From the NCBI GenBank assembly GCA_027919835.1, contig JANVFP010000038.1:404521-468520 (forward strand): a stretch of 64,000 nt of DNA. The letters run 5' to 3'. Origin of the DNA: Lentinula raphanica (lineage: Eukaryota; Basidiomycota; Agaricomycetes; Agaricales; Omphalotaceae). Of the stretch, positions 10,843 to 24,437 are shown in pieces; the stretch's first letter is position 1, and the number at the start of each line of letters is the position of its first letter. The notes beneath the pieces were generated by a model. That model did not search any database. It saw only the letters and a program-made list of their open reading frames with translations, and was not told where the DNA came from. The translations under genes were made by a program, and so were the position numbers.

Positions 10843-13800
10843 ATGCTCAACAATATATCGAGCCCAGTCCTCAACATCTCCGTTGATGTTCTCAAGGATC
10901 TCGACGGTACTGAGGCTTTGGCTAGCCTTTGGTTTCGTACGTCTTTTTTTTCTTCAAGACTTCGTCCTTGACACTCACAGCTCATTTGGTTCAAAGTATT
11001 CAGCAAATGCCAGTCTTCGTTGAACGAAGGAAGACGCCTTGAATACATATCATGGCGTCTATGGTCCCAGCGGATAGCTGGAAAGTCTCTCAAGTACAGA
11101 CCTCTGACTCCGGACTCTCCGTCAGACGGCGTATCCAGTCTCGGTTCAGGTGCTTCTCTTTCATGGATCATTCTGGTGCTGGTTATCTCACTTTCAGTAT
11201 AGGTACTACGTCCCGTTTTGTTTTTAAGGATGCTCGGACAGGTCGCTCTCACCAACAGCTGATAGGAAAAATCCTTGCCGACTTCATACCATCCTCTCCG
11301 CACACATCACAGTCTTTACACCCCAGGCTCCTTCTGCCTGGGAAACCCTCAAAGGCTGAGCTTGAGATTGAGAATGCTTCTGTCCTTCCTACACCTGCTG
11401 CCGAGTCGTCGCTTTCGATATCCGTCATTCCGCCTGCTCATTCCAATGGTGAAGTCGACAGCAGGCCCACAACAATGATCATTGCCACTACCGCCGTCCC
11501 TGCTCAGATATCCGGTGGTAGTACCACTAGTGCCACTCCAAAGTCGGTATCTCCAATAATCGGATCACATGCTTCTCCACTCCAATCGAACTTATCATCC
11601 TCCAACTCGGGTTCGAACGCACTTGCTTCACCCTTCCCACTAGTGGTCGTCGTGAATCCTACTCCTAACCCGACGCCTCATCCTACGCCACCGGCTACAC
11701 CTGTACTTCCTCCCATCCTTGGTCCCGATGCCGTCGGGCACACACACGTACCCCTCCCACCACGTATGTCTCCCGACTCACCGTCCTTGCCTCGAGACAG
11801 GCGCCAGCCGAATCTGGCGTTGACCACAGCACTTGACCCAATCCCGGCGTACCAAACTCGATTGTCTATTCACAGCACAGTAACCCCGATTCCTACTAAT
11901 CTCTTACCACCCTCGCCTTCTGGCAATACTTCTAGCTCAGTCACCAGCACCTCTTCTATCAATTCCAATTCCAGCCATCTGACTACCAGTTCTACAACTT
12001 CGATTCATTCGAATGACACCCGAGCGCTGAATGCGACTCTCAAACCACATGACGCAAGAAAGTTCTTCCTCAAACACGATGAGCACAGCTCAGGAAGTTC
12101 TGACGAGCCTTCGCCTGTAAGGCCCGATCTTGCGACGTTTACCGCTCATGGCTCAGACGCTTCATCGAATCGAGTCGGAAGTTCACCAGGAAATAGCCCC
12201 GCGGTTGGAAGCTATTCGCCAGGAATTGAAAGCAGGAACGGAGATTCTGATCATCTGCCCAACGGTGCTATGCACCCACATAGTGGCGGTCTGGATTCAA
12301 TACCCGTAACTGGAAGCTGGGGTGAAAGCGATACAAGTGATAGACGCCCCCACGGGGAATCCTCATCGGCCAAGAGTAATAAATCGTCAGGTCGGGGAAG
12401 CTCAACTGGACGTCTATCTGGCTCGAGTGACAGCAGAAGCAGGAGTCGTAGCCACGGACGGACACATGATGGTCTCATGATGACCAGTCGTAAGAAAGCA
12501 CACGCGTCCTTCGTTTCAGGACGGAGAAGTCATCGCTTAGGTGCCAATGCAGCACCTACTCAAGCTCATACGCGTGCTCAGGGGCAAGCAGTTAGCGAAG
12601 ACCTGTTACAGTTTGGTGCGTCTTATTTATTAGCCTTTTTGTTGGAATCCCCAAATGAATGCTGTGAGTATCGTTCAGGGACAGCTTCTTCATCGGCGTA
12701 CGAACATAACCGGTCTGAAGAAAAAGCGACAAAAGTGCATAGCTCACAGCAGCAGTCTCGTACAGTAGCACCTTATCCTCCTCGGCCGACTCAGGTTCCA
12801 TCGTCAATGCAGAATACGACTCAGGCCAAGCGAGCGATGTTCAATATTGGCTCGCAATCACCCAGTGGCTCCCCGTCGAATACGGATATTTCGACATCTT
12901 CCCAAGCCAAAGGACGGTCGCCCCTCTTCGTCAGCGCAGGTTCGACGGAACCTGCCAAAACTCATCCAGCTCCTTCCGGGAGTAAGCTTCCCTCACAGGA
13001 TCGTATACCTCCACCCACATCCCATGCTCCGCCAAAAGCATATCCACCTACTCACGAGGCACCTCCTCTCATCACCAGTCCTCGTCTCCCGCGCGGTCTC
13101 CCCCACGCGACGTCCAACCTATCCGCTGCTGAGGCCGTGATTCAGGCCCCACGTACAAAGAGAGTTGTCCTTGCTGACGATGATGATGACGATTGGGACG
13201 AGACGGAAACGGATCTGGACTTTGATAGCGAGTTTGAGGATGACAGGAAGAGTGATATTGACGCCGAGAAGGGCGGGACGTTGGTGGAGTCGGGGCTGGT
13301 GGCAGACAGTGGAAATATTGAAGGTGGTGATGAAGGGGGTGATGAGGGTGATTGGATCAGTGAGGAAGACACAGGATCTAGTAAAGTGGTTTCGAATAAG
13401 AAAGCAAAGGTTTCTGCTCCTGCTCCTGCTCCTACCTCTCCTCCTCCTCCAGCTCCAGCTCCTGCCGAAAGCAACACCAACCGACGTCCTGGTGTTTCGA
13501 GACACCAATCCCAACCCAACATACTCACATCTGCCACGACGTCGAAGCAAAAACAGCCACAACCACTACAACCGCATCCGGAACCTCATCAGCAACCAGC
13601 TCCAGCTCGACCAGACCAACGATCGCAATTCCGTCCTGGCCCATCTCGAACCAGCTCGCGTCGCGGTGAGCACAAACATCTGCAGGATCTCGAGCAAAAA
13701 CTCCGAGATGCTGCATTGGAAGCTCAGCGCCAGCGCGAGCTCTTCACCAAAGTCCCAAAACGGAACTACTCGAACCTCACGACGCGATCGAGATCAGGGC

Positions 13801-14873
13801 TTCTCAGCCAACTGATGAATCCTGATCCTAATATCTTCCCTGGTGACCATCCGTATCGGAGAGGGTATTCAAGTGGCGATGTTGCCGTTGGTGGTCGGAA
13901 TGGGAGTGGAATTGCTCGGCTGGGTATTCAACCTATGAGTAGTATCACTGGGAATCAGGAAACTCGGAGTATTGTGAGCAATCTCACAAATGGGGCACCG
14001 CGACCGTCTGCTGCTAGACTACCTCCCCCCGCGGCCGCTACCGATATATCACATAACGCAGGTCCCACGGCTTCAGGTGTTTCGAAGATTGCGCCTTTGA
14101 AACCTACGAAAAGCGCCGTAGCTCTACCTGTCGCTAATTCGGTGACTGCTTCGAGCTATAAAGGGGATCTCAATCTCCTTGCGGAGAAAGTGAAGGGCAA
14201 AGGAAAGGAACGGCAGAAAGAGCCGAACGGAAGTGCAGGGGGGTATCGACCAAAGGGGCGTCCTCAGGATGAAGAGATGGAGGACGAAAGCGAGGACGAT
14301 CGTGAGGCGTATAACATTTCCAAGAGTGTTGTGGAGAAGCTGGCTGCATTCGCAGATCGACAAACTGCCAAGAAGAGTTCTGGTTCTTCTCGAGCAGGGC
14401 CACCGCCGGCACTTCCATTGCAGTCTAACCTGGTTGCAGTACCTCATCCACAACGGTCTCAAACGCATCCCGAGCCGGCGTCTACTACTCCAGTGCAGGT
14501 CCCTCAACCTCTCGGGTTCCCATATAACTTACCTCCGGCAGCACCTCCCTCTTCGCCGCGGACCACTCGACAACTGATGCTTCGAGATGAGATGTCGGAA
14601 AGCTTCCGGCATAATCTTGTCTGGTTCCGGAAGGTAAACAAGGATGAGTTTGCTGGTCCACGGAGAAAGAGCAGTAGCGCGTTGAGTCCGCGATTACAGC
14701 CTTTGACCGCGTTTCCGACCGTCGTTCACCTGACGGAGAAGAAGAAACCAGAAGTGGGTGGAATAAATCCTCAGGAGACAGTTGTGGAGGAAACTCGGGC
14801 GGAGGATCTCATGGATGAGATGAGACCAATGAAGATGCAGAGGAATCGAAGCTGGGCTGGAGGCGGGCGATAA
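10843..14873 (+). CDS. Mks1-like regulator with AreA/DUF1752 motif and DUF3295-like C-terminus
   Basis: Best exon model: 10843-10936, 10997-11149, 11203-12615 and 12679-14873, giving 1284 residues in frame. The splice after residue 31 restores the GATA_AreA/DUF1752 motif: LWFLFSKCQSSLNEGRR followed by EYISWRLW (about residues 29-56). This motif is found at the N-terminus of fungal AreA and of Mks1-type proteins. The C-terminus (TTRQLMLRDEMSESFRHNL and VWFRKV) resembles DUF3295, which occurs with DUF1752 in the Mks1 (negative regulator of Ras-cAMP) family. No GATA zinc finger is present, so it is not AreA itself. Between the two ends lie Ser/Pro-rich disorder, an acidic block (six Asp near 13175-13195) and an Ala-Pro run. 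A signalling or nitrogen-control role is inference. The 12616-12678 intron is a multiple of three, so reading through it keeps the frame. Confidence 0.7.
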
Positions 14874-15850
14874 AGGCCTTCTTTTATTTCTTGGATATGA
14901 TTGGACTTTCTCACAGCACTTTGAACCACCGGACCAAAAGGGTTTCCTTTGATTACTCTTCTTCTGAGTGTAAGTTTTTTGTTTTTTTTTCTATGGGTTC
15001 CCGCATCGTGTATTGTATTTCTTCTACCTCCTCGCTAGGTAAAATTTTTTACTTCTTCTCATTCCCCTATTGCAATCATCATCATCATCCCGTGTCACTC
15101 ATACTCTATTACTTACTCGCTCGCTCGCACCATACGTCCTCTATGCATCGCTTTCATCGTATATCTCTTTTCCTGCTTGTACTCTAGTACTACTTACTCA
15201 CCTCGATTCACGTCGTCCTAGTCTCTCTTTCCATCTCTCCATCTTTCTCCATGTCTGTCATAGGGTTTAATCTTTGTGCATAGCTCAATTTCTATGTGTA
15301 CTTCAGTGTAATAATATGCAATGCATTTTTTTCTGTGTTGATCTTTTTGGGCCTCCAACGTCAACCCTCACTAGGCCTCACTCGCGATCGCGGACGGATA
15401 GCTATACTTAGCTGGAAGCTGATACAAGGATCTATCTGTGATAATGCGCAGCTGATTCAACGTGGAGCTGAAATGACCAAGCTGACCAAGGTCGTACGAT
15501 GGCCAAGAACACCCGCGTAATGTTGGCGCTACGTGTTCGTTGCGTGTACCTTATACAAAATCGGCATGCAGACCGTAATCAGCGAGGTATGTATAACTTT
15601 GGAAGGCTCGAGAAAAGCCTGTTGCTAAGAAGCACTATGAGGAGCTGTCGCTAATTACCACGAGAGTGATTTTAAGAATATTTATTGCTGAGCAAGTATC
15701 GAAAATTAGAAGATACAAGAAATATCGAGTACGAGCGGGTGAACCGCGGATGCGGCTATTTAGGCACAGAATTTCTCACGTAATTCTGCTTACAAAACCG
15801 AAGACTATTAAGATTTCCTCGGCTAATTCGATACGTTGAGAATTACTTTC
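14874..15850. other. Intergenic, probable 3' UTR and promoter
   Basis: T-rich and C/T-rich sequence follows the Mks1-like gene and leads to the next start at 15851. I see no supported gene. Short ATC and TCGC microrepeats occur near 15075-15130. Confidence 0.5.
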
Positions 15851-18800
15851 ATGTCGTCCAACGAAGAAGATCTCAACGACGACCAAAGCTTTCACGAGCA
15901 GTACCAAAGCTCCAAGAAGAGGAGGATACAGCGTGCATGCGACATATGTCGTCGAAAGAAAAGTCAGATGAGGCTCAATATGTTTTGATGAAGTGTAAAG
16001 CTGACCCTTTTCTCTGTAGTACGATGTACGTCCATATATCTTTCCTGGTTCGACGTTGATGCTGAATTCTGTCATTATGCAAGGCGATGGAACACAGATG
16101 CCCGGGAGTCAATGTTCGAATTGTATCGCCTACAATTTTGAATGCACGTACGTAGAGGCAGCAAAGGTTTGTGTCGTGTCGACTCATCTTGATACGAAAC
16201 GGTTTCATGGGTTTGTTCAGAAACGTGGACCACCGAAAGCGTTTGTCTCTTCTACTATTGCATGCTATTCGTTCAGCTCATTCGTAAGCCTTCAGATACG
16301 TTGAAAGTCTAGAAAACCGGATAGACAAAATGACGGCCCTCTTCCGTAATCTCATGCCGGAGTTGGATCTAGCAAAAGAGCTGGAATCAGGGTTCTCAAG
16401 CGCGAAATCGAACGTATGGCAGCGTAAACATCCGCCCCAGGAAGCAAGTCGGAACAGTACTACTGAAGTCGCTATCAGCGCGATCCGCCGATGGGATATG
16501 TCCCCAGGTCTTTCCTCCCAACAAATCACAGACGACGGGGAGCACTTAGAGCTCGTCGACAATCTCAAGAGCCTGAACGTTGACTCTCGCGAATATCGAT
16601 TCTTCGGCAAATCGAGCGGTGCTATGCTTATCAAAACAGCGATTGACCTCAAACAGGAGTTCACTGGAAAGGAAACTGACATGAAACCTATCGTGCTAGG
16701 AGAACGGAGGCCGGAATTCTGGCGTCCCTTTCCTGTATGTCGTCCATGTTTTCCTGCTGTGTGAACCTTGGCTTACGTGTCTCGTAAAAAGTGGGAAGAT
16801 AACACTTCTGACAAGCCGAGTCCTAGCTACAGCTTTCCTGAACCTGAGCTCTTGGCCATTCTCATTGACGCATACTTCGACAACGTCAATATCATACTTC
16901 CTGTCCTTCATCGTCCGACGTTTGAACGGTCCGTACTCGAAAAGCTGCATTACCACAATGAAAGTTTCGCCGCTATCGTCTTGTTAGTCTGTGCGGTCGC
17001 GTCAAGGTATGTCGATGACCATAGGGTTTTACTTGATGGAGTCGATTCCTGGCATTCATGCGGTTGGAAATATTTCAACCAAGTCCAAGTTGTGCGCAAG
17101 TCGTTATTGGCACCGCCGACGCTGTATGACCTCCAATTTTACTGCGTACGTGTTCATTTTCTTCTCGATTCTTACGTTGCTTAGGCGTTCCGTAGCTCTC
17201 GGTACAATTTCTTCAAGGTTCATCGGCACCCCATTCATGCTGGACAATGGTCGGTATTGGGATTCGTCTTGCTCAGGACGTAGGCGCACACCGGCGTAAA
17301 GCGGACAAGCCTTTAACCGTGGAAAATGAGCTATGGAAGAGGGCGTTCTGGTGAATACGGGTTCATCATCCATGTCAGTGCTTGATTTTGACGTTCGTTT
17401 GGATAAGGGTTTTGGTTTGCATGGATCGTTTGTTCAGCACAGGTTTGGGTAGACCATGTGCCATACAAGACGAAGAGTCAGTCTTTTGTTCTACGTATCA
17501 TTCATTCGCTGAGAAATGTTTTTAGCTATGATCTGGATATGCCCATCGAATGCGACGACGAATATTGGGAGCATCCGAATCCAGCATTGGCCTTCAAACA
17601 ACCACCCGGAAAGGCTTCTACTGTCTCGGCTTTCAATACTTTCATCAGGCTAAACGTTCTCCTGTCCATAGCTCTGAGAACGATCGTACGTTTCGATGTC
17701 TTTATTCATATCGTACGACTTTTGACTCGATGATTTCAGTATGCCATAAACAAGTCAAAAATTCTGATGGGTTTCGGAGGCGATGAATGGGAACAGCATA
17801 TCGTGGCAGAACTAGACTCTGCGCTGAATCAATGGGTAGATACAGTACCTGATCATCGTGAGTCAAGTTGACTTCGTTCAATACCTTTTCTTCACATCTT
17901 CAACTCTTCTACCAGTCCGTTGGGATCCGAATCGAGAAAACGAGACATTTTTTAGTCAGTCGGTCATGCTCTACATGCACTACTATCTCGTCCAAATCCT
18001 CGTTCATCGGCCATTCATACCTTCCCCGAAAAAGCCTTCACCGCTATCGTTCCCGTCTTTGGCCATTTGTACAAATGCCGCAAGATCTGCCAGCCATATC
18101 ATAGATGTACAGAGGAAACGACAGACCGCGGTGTTACCGTTTAGCCAGGTGGGTTCGCGTCTCTTCCTGTGTATTTGTTCAGTACTCTCGTATGTCTGCT
18201 GAGCTGATTCGTCAAATCTACGCTCAGATCGCGGTATTCACGGCTGGTATCGTGCTTCTGTTGAATATCTGGGGTGGCAAGCGCTCTGGGCTCCCTACCG
18301 ATCCAAACAAAGAGATGACTGATGTATACAAGTGCATGCAAGCGCTGAAGATCAACGAGGACAAGTAGGTCGTCATTTCTCGCAGCTGTATATCAAGCTT
18401 ACACAATGTTTACCACTGGCCGTTGATATTAGATGGCACTCCTGTGGGCGGTTATGGTATGTTTTCTGTTATCAAGCATTAGACGCAGCAGACAATATGC
18501 CTCTTAGGGATATTCTCTACGAGTTAGCATCCGTTGGCGATCTCCCCTTACCCAACGCGAGTCCTATGGTGAAGAACAAACGTGAACGAGGTGTCGATAG
18601 CCCGATTTCGGGTACAGGAACCTCGGATAGTAGCCCCGCCCTTTCACCTTCAGACAATCCTGTATCACCCGAGCAGCGCGCTATAGCGGGATCTCGGCGC
18701 GTGTCAGCTGCTATGGCAGGGACTCACGATCCTCTCAAAGCATCCACATCTCGTTCCCGTAGCTCGCTTTTGGAAAACTCCCATCTGGCAGATGCATCTA

Positions 18801-19366
18801 CTGGAGCGCAACTGTTCTCGCTTCCTGTCTATAGCAATGAACTCGGTCGATTACCTCTTCATGGGCAGGTCGATTTCTCAATGAGAGCGCATACCAACCC
18901 CCAGCTTGATTGGGTTCCTCCTCCAACATCTGTCGGTCCTGGAATGACACCGAATTCACAGTATATTCAGCCCGAGTATCTTAATTTTGGCATATCCGGA
19001 GGCGGAGCTTCATCGAGTAGTGGTCCTATATCGTATCGGAATGGCTTTCATCAACAGCCTTCGCTGAATGGCTCTATGGACCCCGTCTCTTCTTTGGCTG
19101 GATATCCACAGCAACCACCAATACAACCTTCAGGTGCTATGTTATCAAGTACGGATGGTGTGGGTCTGCCCATATCGCTAGATAATGATACGTTCGCAAT
19201 GTGGTCAAACGCCCCCTCTGGCTTTGAGTGAGTGGTTCTATCACTGTTGTGGGTACCTGTAAAATCCTGATCATGCCCTTCCAGGCTTGACGATTGGGGA
19301 ACCTATCTGACCAATGTCAGCGAACTGACTCAAACGATCAACCGTGGCCAAAGTTCGTTACAATAA
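15851..19366 (+). CDS. Zn2Cys6 transcription factor with fungal_trans domain
   Basis: About a dozen short exons. Exon 1 (15851-15962), a 6-nt exon (16020-16025) and exon 3 (from 16084) together build the binuclear zinc cluster ACDICRRKKIRCDG...CSNC...C, with all six Cys in the usual spacing. A linker and a short dimerisation helix (YVESLENRIDKM) follow. The middle region has the fungal-specific transcription factor domain: LIDAYFDNVNIILPVLHRPTF, then VGIGIRLAQDVGAHRR, then the FWVLVCMDR...LGRPCAIQDED signature. The C-terminal 250 residues are Ser/Gly/Pro-rich and probably activating. The last exon joins across 19228 to end at the TAA at 19364-19366. All signatures are intact, so it should be a functional nuclear DNA-binding activator. 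Its targets cannot be told from sequence. Confidence 0.85.
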
Positions 19367-19916
19367 CAATCTATACTTCGTCCAAGATTTCAATGCGCTT
19401 ATATCTACGCTCTTCTCATAGATCTACTTAGTACCTTGTCTGTAATGTAATCCTTTCGAGATATTGATTTGTAGTCGTAGTGATGAATCAAACCCTGTAT
19501 AGCTAACCCTTGAATATTTGAATCTTTCACATATAGACTTTTATGGAACTCGAGCTCAGTGGTAATAAATGATAGACAGTTGGAACTGAGCTTGATACGT
19601 TTTAGTATTCCAGAATGCTCTTTTTGAGTATTGTGCTTTCGGGTTGGGCAGACTGAGACACAAGCCAAGGTTGAAGTTCGGAAACGAGGACCTTTCTATA
19701 TAAACTTGACACATCCGACCGAGTCAGTGATAGATCAATTGCATTCATTGGCATTGGTGACCTGTACTTATCTAGCCTTCCACAGTCAGCCTGTAAGTGG
19801 GTGTGTCGATTGAGAAAACTCTAAAAGACGGGCTTTTCTTCGACCTTGTCGGCAGAGGTGCTGGATTCAAATGAGTCATCTTCCGTCTGCAGGGGGGCGA
19901 CAAAAGGAATAGCTTA

Positions 19917-20399
19917 CTAGACGATATGCGCCGTACCACTAGCGCTGTAAGAAACATCATACCAGATCTCTGCCCAAGATTCTTGATGATGATCAAACTG
20001 ATTGAGATCATTGCTGAATCCCATCGTAACGATTAGGAACTTACGTTTGCCTGTGTCTGGATTGAGGACACCAAAATTAAACTGTCACAAAGGAGTAATG
20101 CAGATCAGTACAGCACTGTTGCAGTCAATAATTTCTGCACCCTAGCGTTATCTGGGACGTTGAATTCTTCCAGCTTATAGGTATCCTCAAAGTGAGTACC
20201 AGACCTGATACTACGGTTGACAAAAACAATGTCATGCTCTCCTCCGCGACGGGCAGGATCGTTGAAACGGCCCTGGAGCTGACCGTCGGTGTCGGATTTG
20301 TGTTCGAAGTATACTTTGGATATAGCCTGTGAATCGTTTCGTGAATGTAAGAATGAGACGAGGAGAGAATGACAAGATTACTTGACTGTTAGAAGACAT
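19917..20399 (-). CDS. Small three-exon gene of unknown function (122 aa)
   Basis: Exons 20399-20382, 20326-20141 and 20081-19917 join exactly in frame and end in TAG, with introns of 55 and 59 bp and canonical GT...AG ends. That is strong evidence of a real gene even though no long open frame exists. The product has no signal peptide. It is polar, with alternating hydrophobic segments (VYFEHKSD, HDIVFVNRS, RFNFGVLNPDTGKRKFLIVT) that suggest a small beta-rich fold, and aromatic residues cluster near the C-terminus (ESWAEIWYDVSY). I do not recognise the family. It stands alone between the Zn2Cys6 gene and a gene-poor stretch. Confidence 0.65.
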
Positions 20400-22747
20400 G
20401 TTTATAAGTTGGGGGGCTGGGGAAGGACGAACCGAAGTCCTTGAACACTTTTATATCCCCAGGTATTATTTCCAGTAGGCTTTTTCGACGTGTCTGTACG
20501 AGCTAGTTGAGCAGAAAGGACTAAGGCGCAATACTGGCTCGCCGAGAGCCGCTTGTACGAAGGCGAGAGAAGTAGTGGAAATTGCGAAATCTGAATTGGC
20601 TTCAATCTAAGTCTCCACGACCGTTCTTCAAAGCTCGGAACCATGAGCCCCCGCCCGCTTTTAGACCGTATTTATTGGAATGAGGTTGAGTTTGAGTCGG
20701 TCACCAGTCCATCCGAATATGAGCCTATGCCTATCGAATCTTACAGCCTACGAAGGAACGTAGGAGTTTCAGTTATACAGGAACATCAGCGAAATCTTGA
20801 ACGATATGACTGTAGTGGATGCTTCTCGGAAAGGACGACATAGCTGAGTCGTACATCCGTAAATGATCATCTCAATCGGTGGCAGCGGTGAAAACAATGC
20901 CCGGTCGATGGTAATTCGGAAACACGACGATCTCCTTACTGTCCAATGCGACACTCGAACAAACGCACTAGAAATCAGAACGGCCAGTGCTTTTGCGCCC
21001 TTCAAGCGATGTATCCTATCGTCCAGTGATAGTAAGTTGGAACATGAACTTGCCTAGGTTGAGTGGATATAGCAAGAGTCCAGCAAGGTCTAGCATCACT
21101 CATCCGCTCTCATGCGGCGATTGTTGATGATCTTGCTGCCTTATTTGTCTTTCCCTTTGTTACCGCTTTAGAATCTTTTAGAACCTTGAAACGTGCATTC
21201 AGATCAATCATAACAGCACGACAGTACGCCGATAGAACCTAGGAATCTCCTTACTAGTAGCTGTGCATCTGAGAGCGAGCGAGGCTTGCATTTTGGGTTG
21301 TCCACATATCACGATCGGGACTAGTGCTATGTACTGTGGGGTTATCTTGACGGGCATCTGCCTTCATATCATGGTCGACTGATGCTAGTAGAGTGGGTCC
21401 TCGTATCAGTGGTACGTTTTCAAAAGCTATGGGCGTCCTGAGAATCAGAGCGTTGTTACCGGTAAGACCTCATTGGATTATCATCGGCAGGACGTTACAC
21501 TGCAAGTGAGAGACTTACCGGCAGTTAAAATCCAGAGGGCGACGATGAAAATCATCACAAAGTTTCAACTGCATCGGTGAAATCCAATGTGGTTTTGTTG
21601 CCATGAGAGTGCCTGATAGAGACAGAATCCTGTGCGGCGCTGTGAAAAATACTCGATCTGAGGGTTTCCGAAGACAATGGAGAACAGATACATGCAGTTC
21701 TCGACAGAAGATCAAGACCCTGCGTTTCATTTCAGACGTCAATCGAGGTATCTTGAAAGATTCTTGATACATACACCTCGAGCCTCGAGGATCCAAAATG
21801 ATCCTCTATCAAGAGAGCAGAGCCTTCTGGGGCGCAACACAATGATCGACAGTGCATTATTGTCGACTGACTGAATGGTAACGTACCCCGGTATCAGGTT
21901 GGATTCAAGAGACATCGACAATGTATATGATAGACGCGGTCAGAGCTGTAAAAGATTGATTAGAACTTAAAGGCGTATTCCCTGACAACAATAGCTGCCT
22001 CGAGGCAGTCTCGTCTGAATAGTAATGCGAGACCCCTCAATGAACAAAGGGGCGTAGAAAGGTAGATGATTGACAGTTTTGCTGTGGAAAGCGTTAGGAA
22101 CAAAGCAGGCGATGCAATATACTCCCTCGAGCCAAAAGTTCTTTCGGAACTTGCAAATTTGATGAAAAGCGGTTGAAGTAAGTTTGAGAATCAAAGAAAC
22201 ACGAGTCATTCACCAAAACTTGTTCAACGAAGGGGATTATTGAAACGCGCTTTGCATGATTACGGATACAAAACATGCGGGAGCGAAAATGTTTTCACGG
22301 ATTGACGAAGTGATATAGGTGCAGCTTGGCCGAAAAAGGACGTTAGTTTGGAGGGTCCTTTTTGAGGCAAGGTAACGCGAAGAAAGGAGATTGGTTCTTT
22401 TTGTTAAAAATTTTGGGTGCTTTCATGGATGATGATGGTAAGTTGGGAAGATGAATGAGCATACCCAAAAAGGCAATCGAGCTTTTTGTCTTTCAACTTT
22501 CATCTTCCCGTCCCGGAAGCCTTTTTGTCTTTCGTCTTTCTGCCACTGGCTTCCCTACGAATATTTCGTATGCTGACTTTGTCTCGCTAAACAAAAGAAT
22601 CGACAATCTTGGCTAACGATGAACAAGAGAAAAGAACAAAAAAGCTGTTGCGCGAACCGGCGCTAGAACTTTTTGTGTTTCACTCCAATAAATTTTTTGA
22701 CACGGCTTTGCTCGTTCCAATAATGGCTGTATACTCCTTCTGGGGGG
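20400..22747. other. Gene-poor stretch, nothing supported
   Basis: Only short, unstructured open frames occur on either strand. A CTTTTTGTCTTTC motif is repeated at about 22483 and 22522 just upstream of the MYND gene. I recognise no RNA gene or transposon remnant. Confidence 0.45.
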
Positions 22748-22754
22748 TATATAA
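22748..22754 (+). promoter_or_regulatory. TATA box of the MYND gene
   Basis: TATATAA is 64 bp upstream of the ATG at 22818, a usual spacing for a fungal core promoter with a short 5' leader. Confidence 0.45.
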
Positions 22755-22817
22755 TCCCTTGCTGGAATTTGGAGCTGGGTCACAGACATTCCGTGTTGAA
22801 TCACACGAATATCCCAG

Positions 22818-23889
22818 ATGATGCCAGCCTACTACTCTCAGCCCGCAGCCGCCAACTACTCTTCACCGCCCCCACATGCTCAGAAACAACGAGGTTATCG
22901 TATCTGTGACCAGTGTGGCCAGGTCGAGACTCCGGTAGTAAGATTCCGCTTATGTGGTGGTTGCGTACGTCTTTGGGATATCTCTTCATTCTCGGTGCTC
23001 ACGCTAATATTCTCATCTATCTAGATGGTAACCCAATACTGCGTACGTTCTAACGGTGAAAAGCCATCATCCATCTTCTTATCGCTTCGCTCTCTAGTCA
23101 CAAGAATGCCAAAAGGTCCACTGGCCTCATCATAAAGCCATCTGCCAGCACACAACCTCGCAAATCGCTTCTATCAAACAGCACGCAGCAAGTTATCCCG
23201 ACGAAAACATTGCCAAAAACTTGCGCAAGTTCTGTTCAGCGCACACGTCACTGCTCTGTTGGGTCGGCTTTCAAGCCCTCCAACTGAAACGCGTACCTTC
23301 GAACATACGCCAGCATGCTTTGATAATCGATCTTGCACCTCATAATCATCCTGAGGGCCAGCGACGGTTCGTGATTAACATTCTCTCTAAGCAATTCACT
23401 CGTGATTTATCTTGCATCTTTCTTTCAGATTCTCGGTTGCCTCAACCCGAATCGTTAAACGGAGTTACATCGGTGACCCCTTGTCCTAGCCGACATCCAA
23501 CGACGGGATGACCGTTGTCGTCAGAACGGAGGTATCGGCGCGCTCGTTGTCCTCGTTCAGTGCGCTGGGATATCTCAGGTCATGCCGATCGAGGTTGACC
23601 CACCATCGAAGATCTCTTGGGATACAAGAGAAGATTGGGCTGCTGTTCTCCATCATTTCGTAGAATCCGGCCGGACTGATTTCCAACCTATATCAACGAC
23701 CGCGAGAGGGTGAGTTTCATGTTATATATTCGAATGAACATTCAGTGATTGATTGGTCGTGTGCAGCAACATCCAATACGGATACTAAATCTGTGCAGAT
23801 CTGTTCTCGGATCGTATCTTCCTCTCTCTCTAATTGATGGTGTCATGCACCTCTTTGACCTTCGACAATCACCCATCTTCTCGCATTGA
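22818..23889 (+). CDS. MYND-type zinc-finger protein
   Basis: Exon 1 (22818-22974), an 18-nt exon (23025-23042) and exon 3 (from 23098) assemble a MYND finger: CDQCG...CGGC...YCSQECQKVHWPHHKAIC, with all Cys/His ligands. MYND fingers bind proline-rich partners, often in transcriptional control. A conserved block follows in later exons (NGGIGALVVLVQCAGISQ, EVDPPSKISWDTREDWAAVL), then a last exon after the intron starting at 23710, ending at 23889. The join near 23420-23490 is unclear: the frame entering and the frame leaving differ. An extra intron of only about 36 bp (23453-23488) would reconcile them; otherwise there is a frameshift. The next gene is the secreted-protein gene; the same order recurs in decayed form at 48.6-50.7 kb. 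Confidence 0.7.
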
Positions 23890-24437
23890 CGGCAACCTCC
23901 CTTTCAAATATGTCGCATCCTCCAACGCAATCTGTGTGTACTTTTGCTTTTGTGAACAAAAAGTCCGTTCCTGGTGGCGGAATGTATAGTACGGTATCGG
24001 TGTTATTGATATAGCTATTTATCATGTCTTTCGCGTTTCAAGATCTAATGCGTAGTCTTTTGGCCACTTCGACTTCTTTTAATTGCATAGTGTCGTTTTG
24101 CTTTTGTTACAGTAGGTATCTTGTTTTAGCCTGTGCAAGCTAGTTTCAAGTAATTTCTATTCATCCATTACAATAACTTTGGTTCTCTCATCATCGGTTG
24201 TGGGATTAGCTTCAACTGAGTGACTGCCATTCGATAAACAGCTAAAGACTCTGGAGAGCTAGCATGCTATAGCATACCGGACGGAGGAAAACTCGGAGAA
24301 TCAAGTAAGCGTTCCTCAGAACTTAGAACACCATCGTTGATTAGATTGCATTTAAGTTCAGTTCTTCTCTCAGATATAGCAGGATATAGCCCACGCGTTA
24401 CGAGGCGAGGAAACTTCCGGAGATGATGTGTGCATAG

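Noticed and set aside
13119..13562. Minus-strand frames opposite the Mks1-like gene
   Set aside because: Shadow frames caused by low-complexity Asp- and Pro-rich coding on the plus strand.
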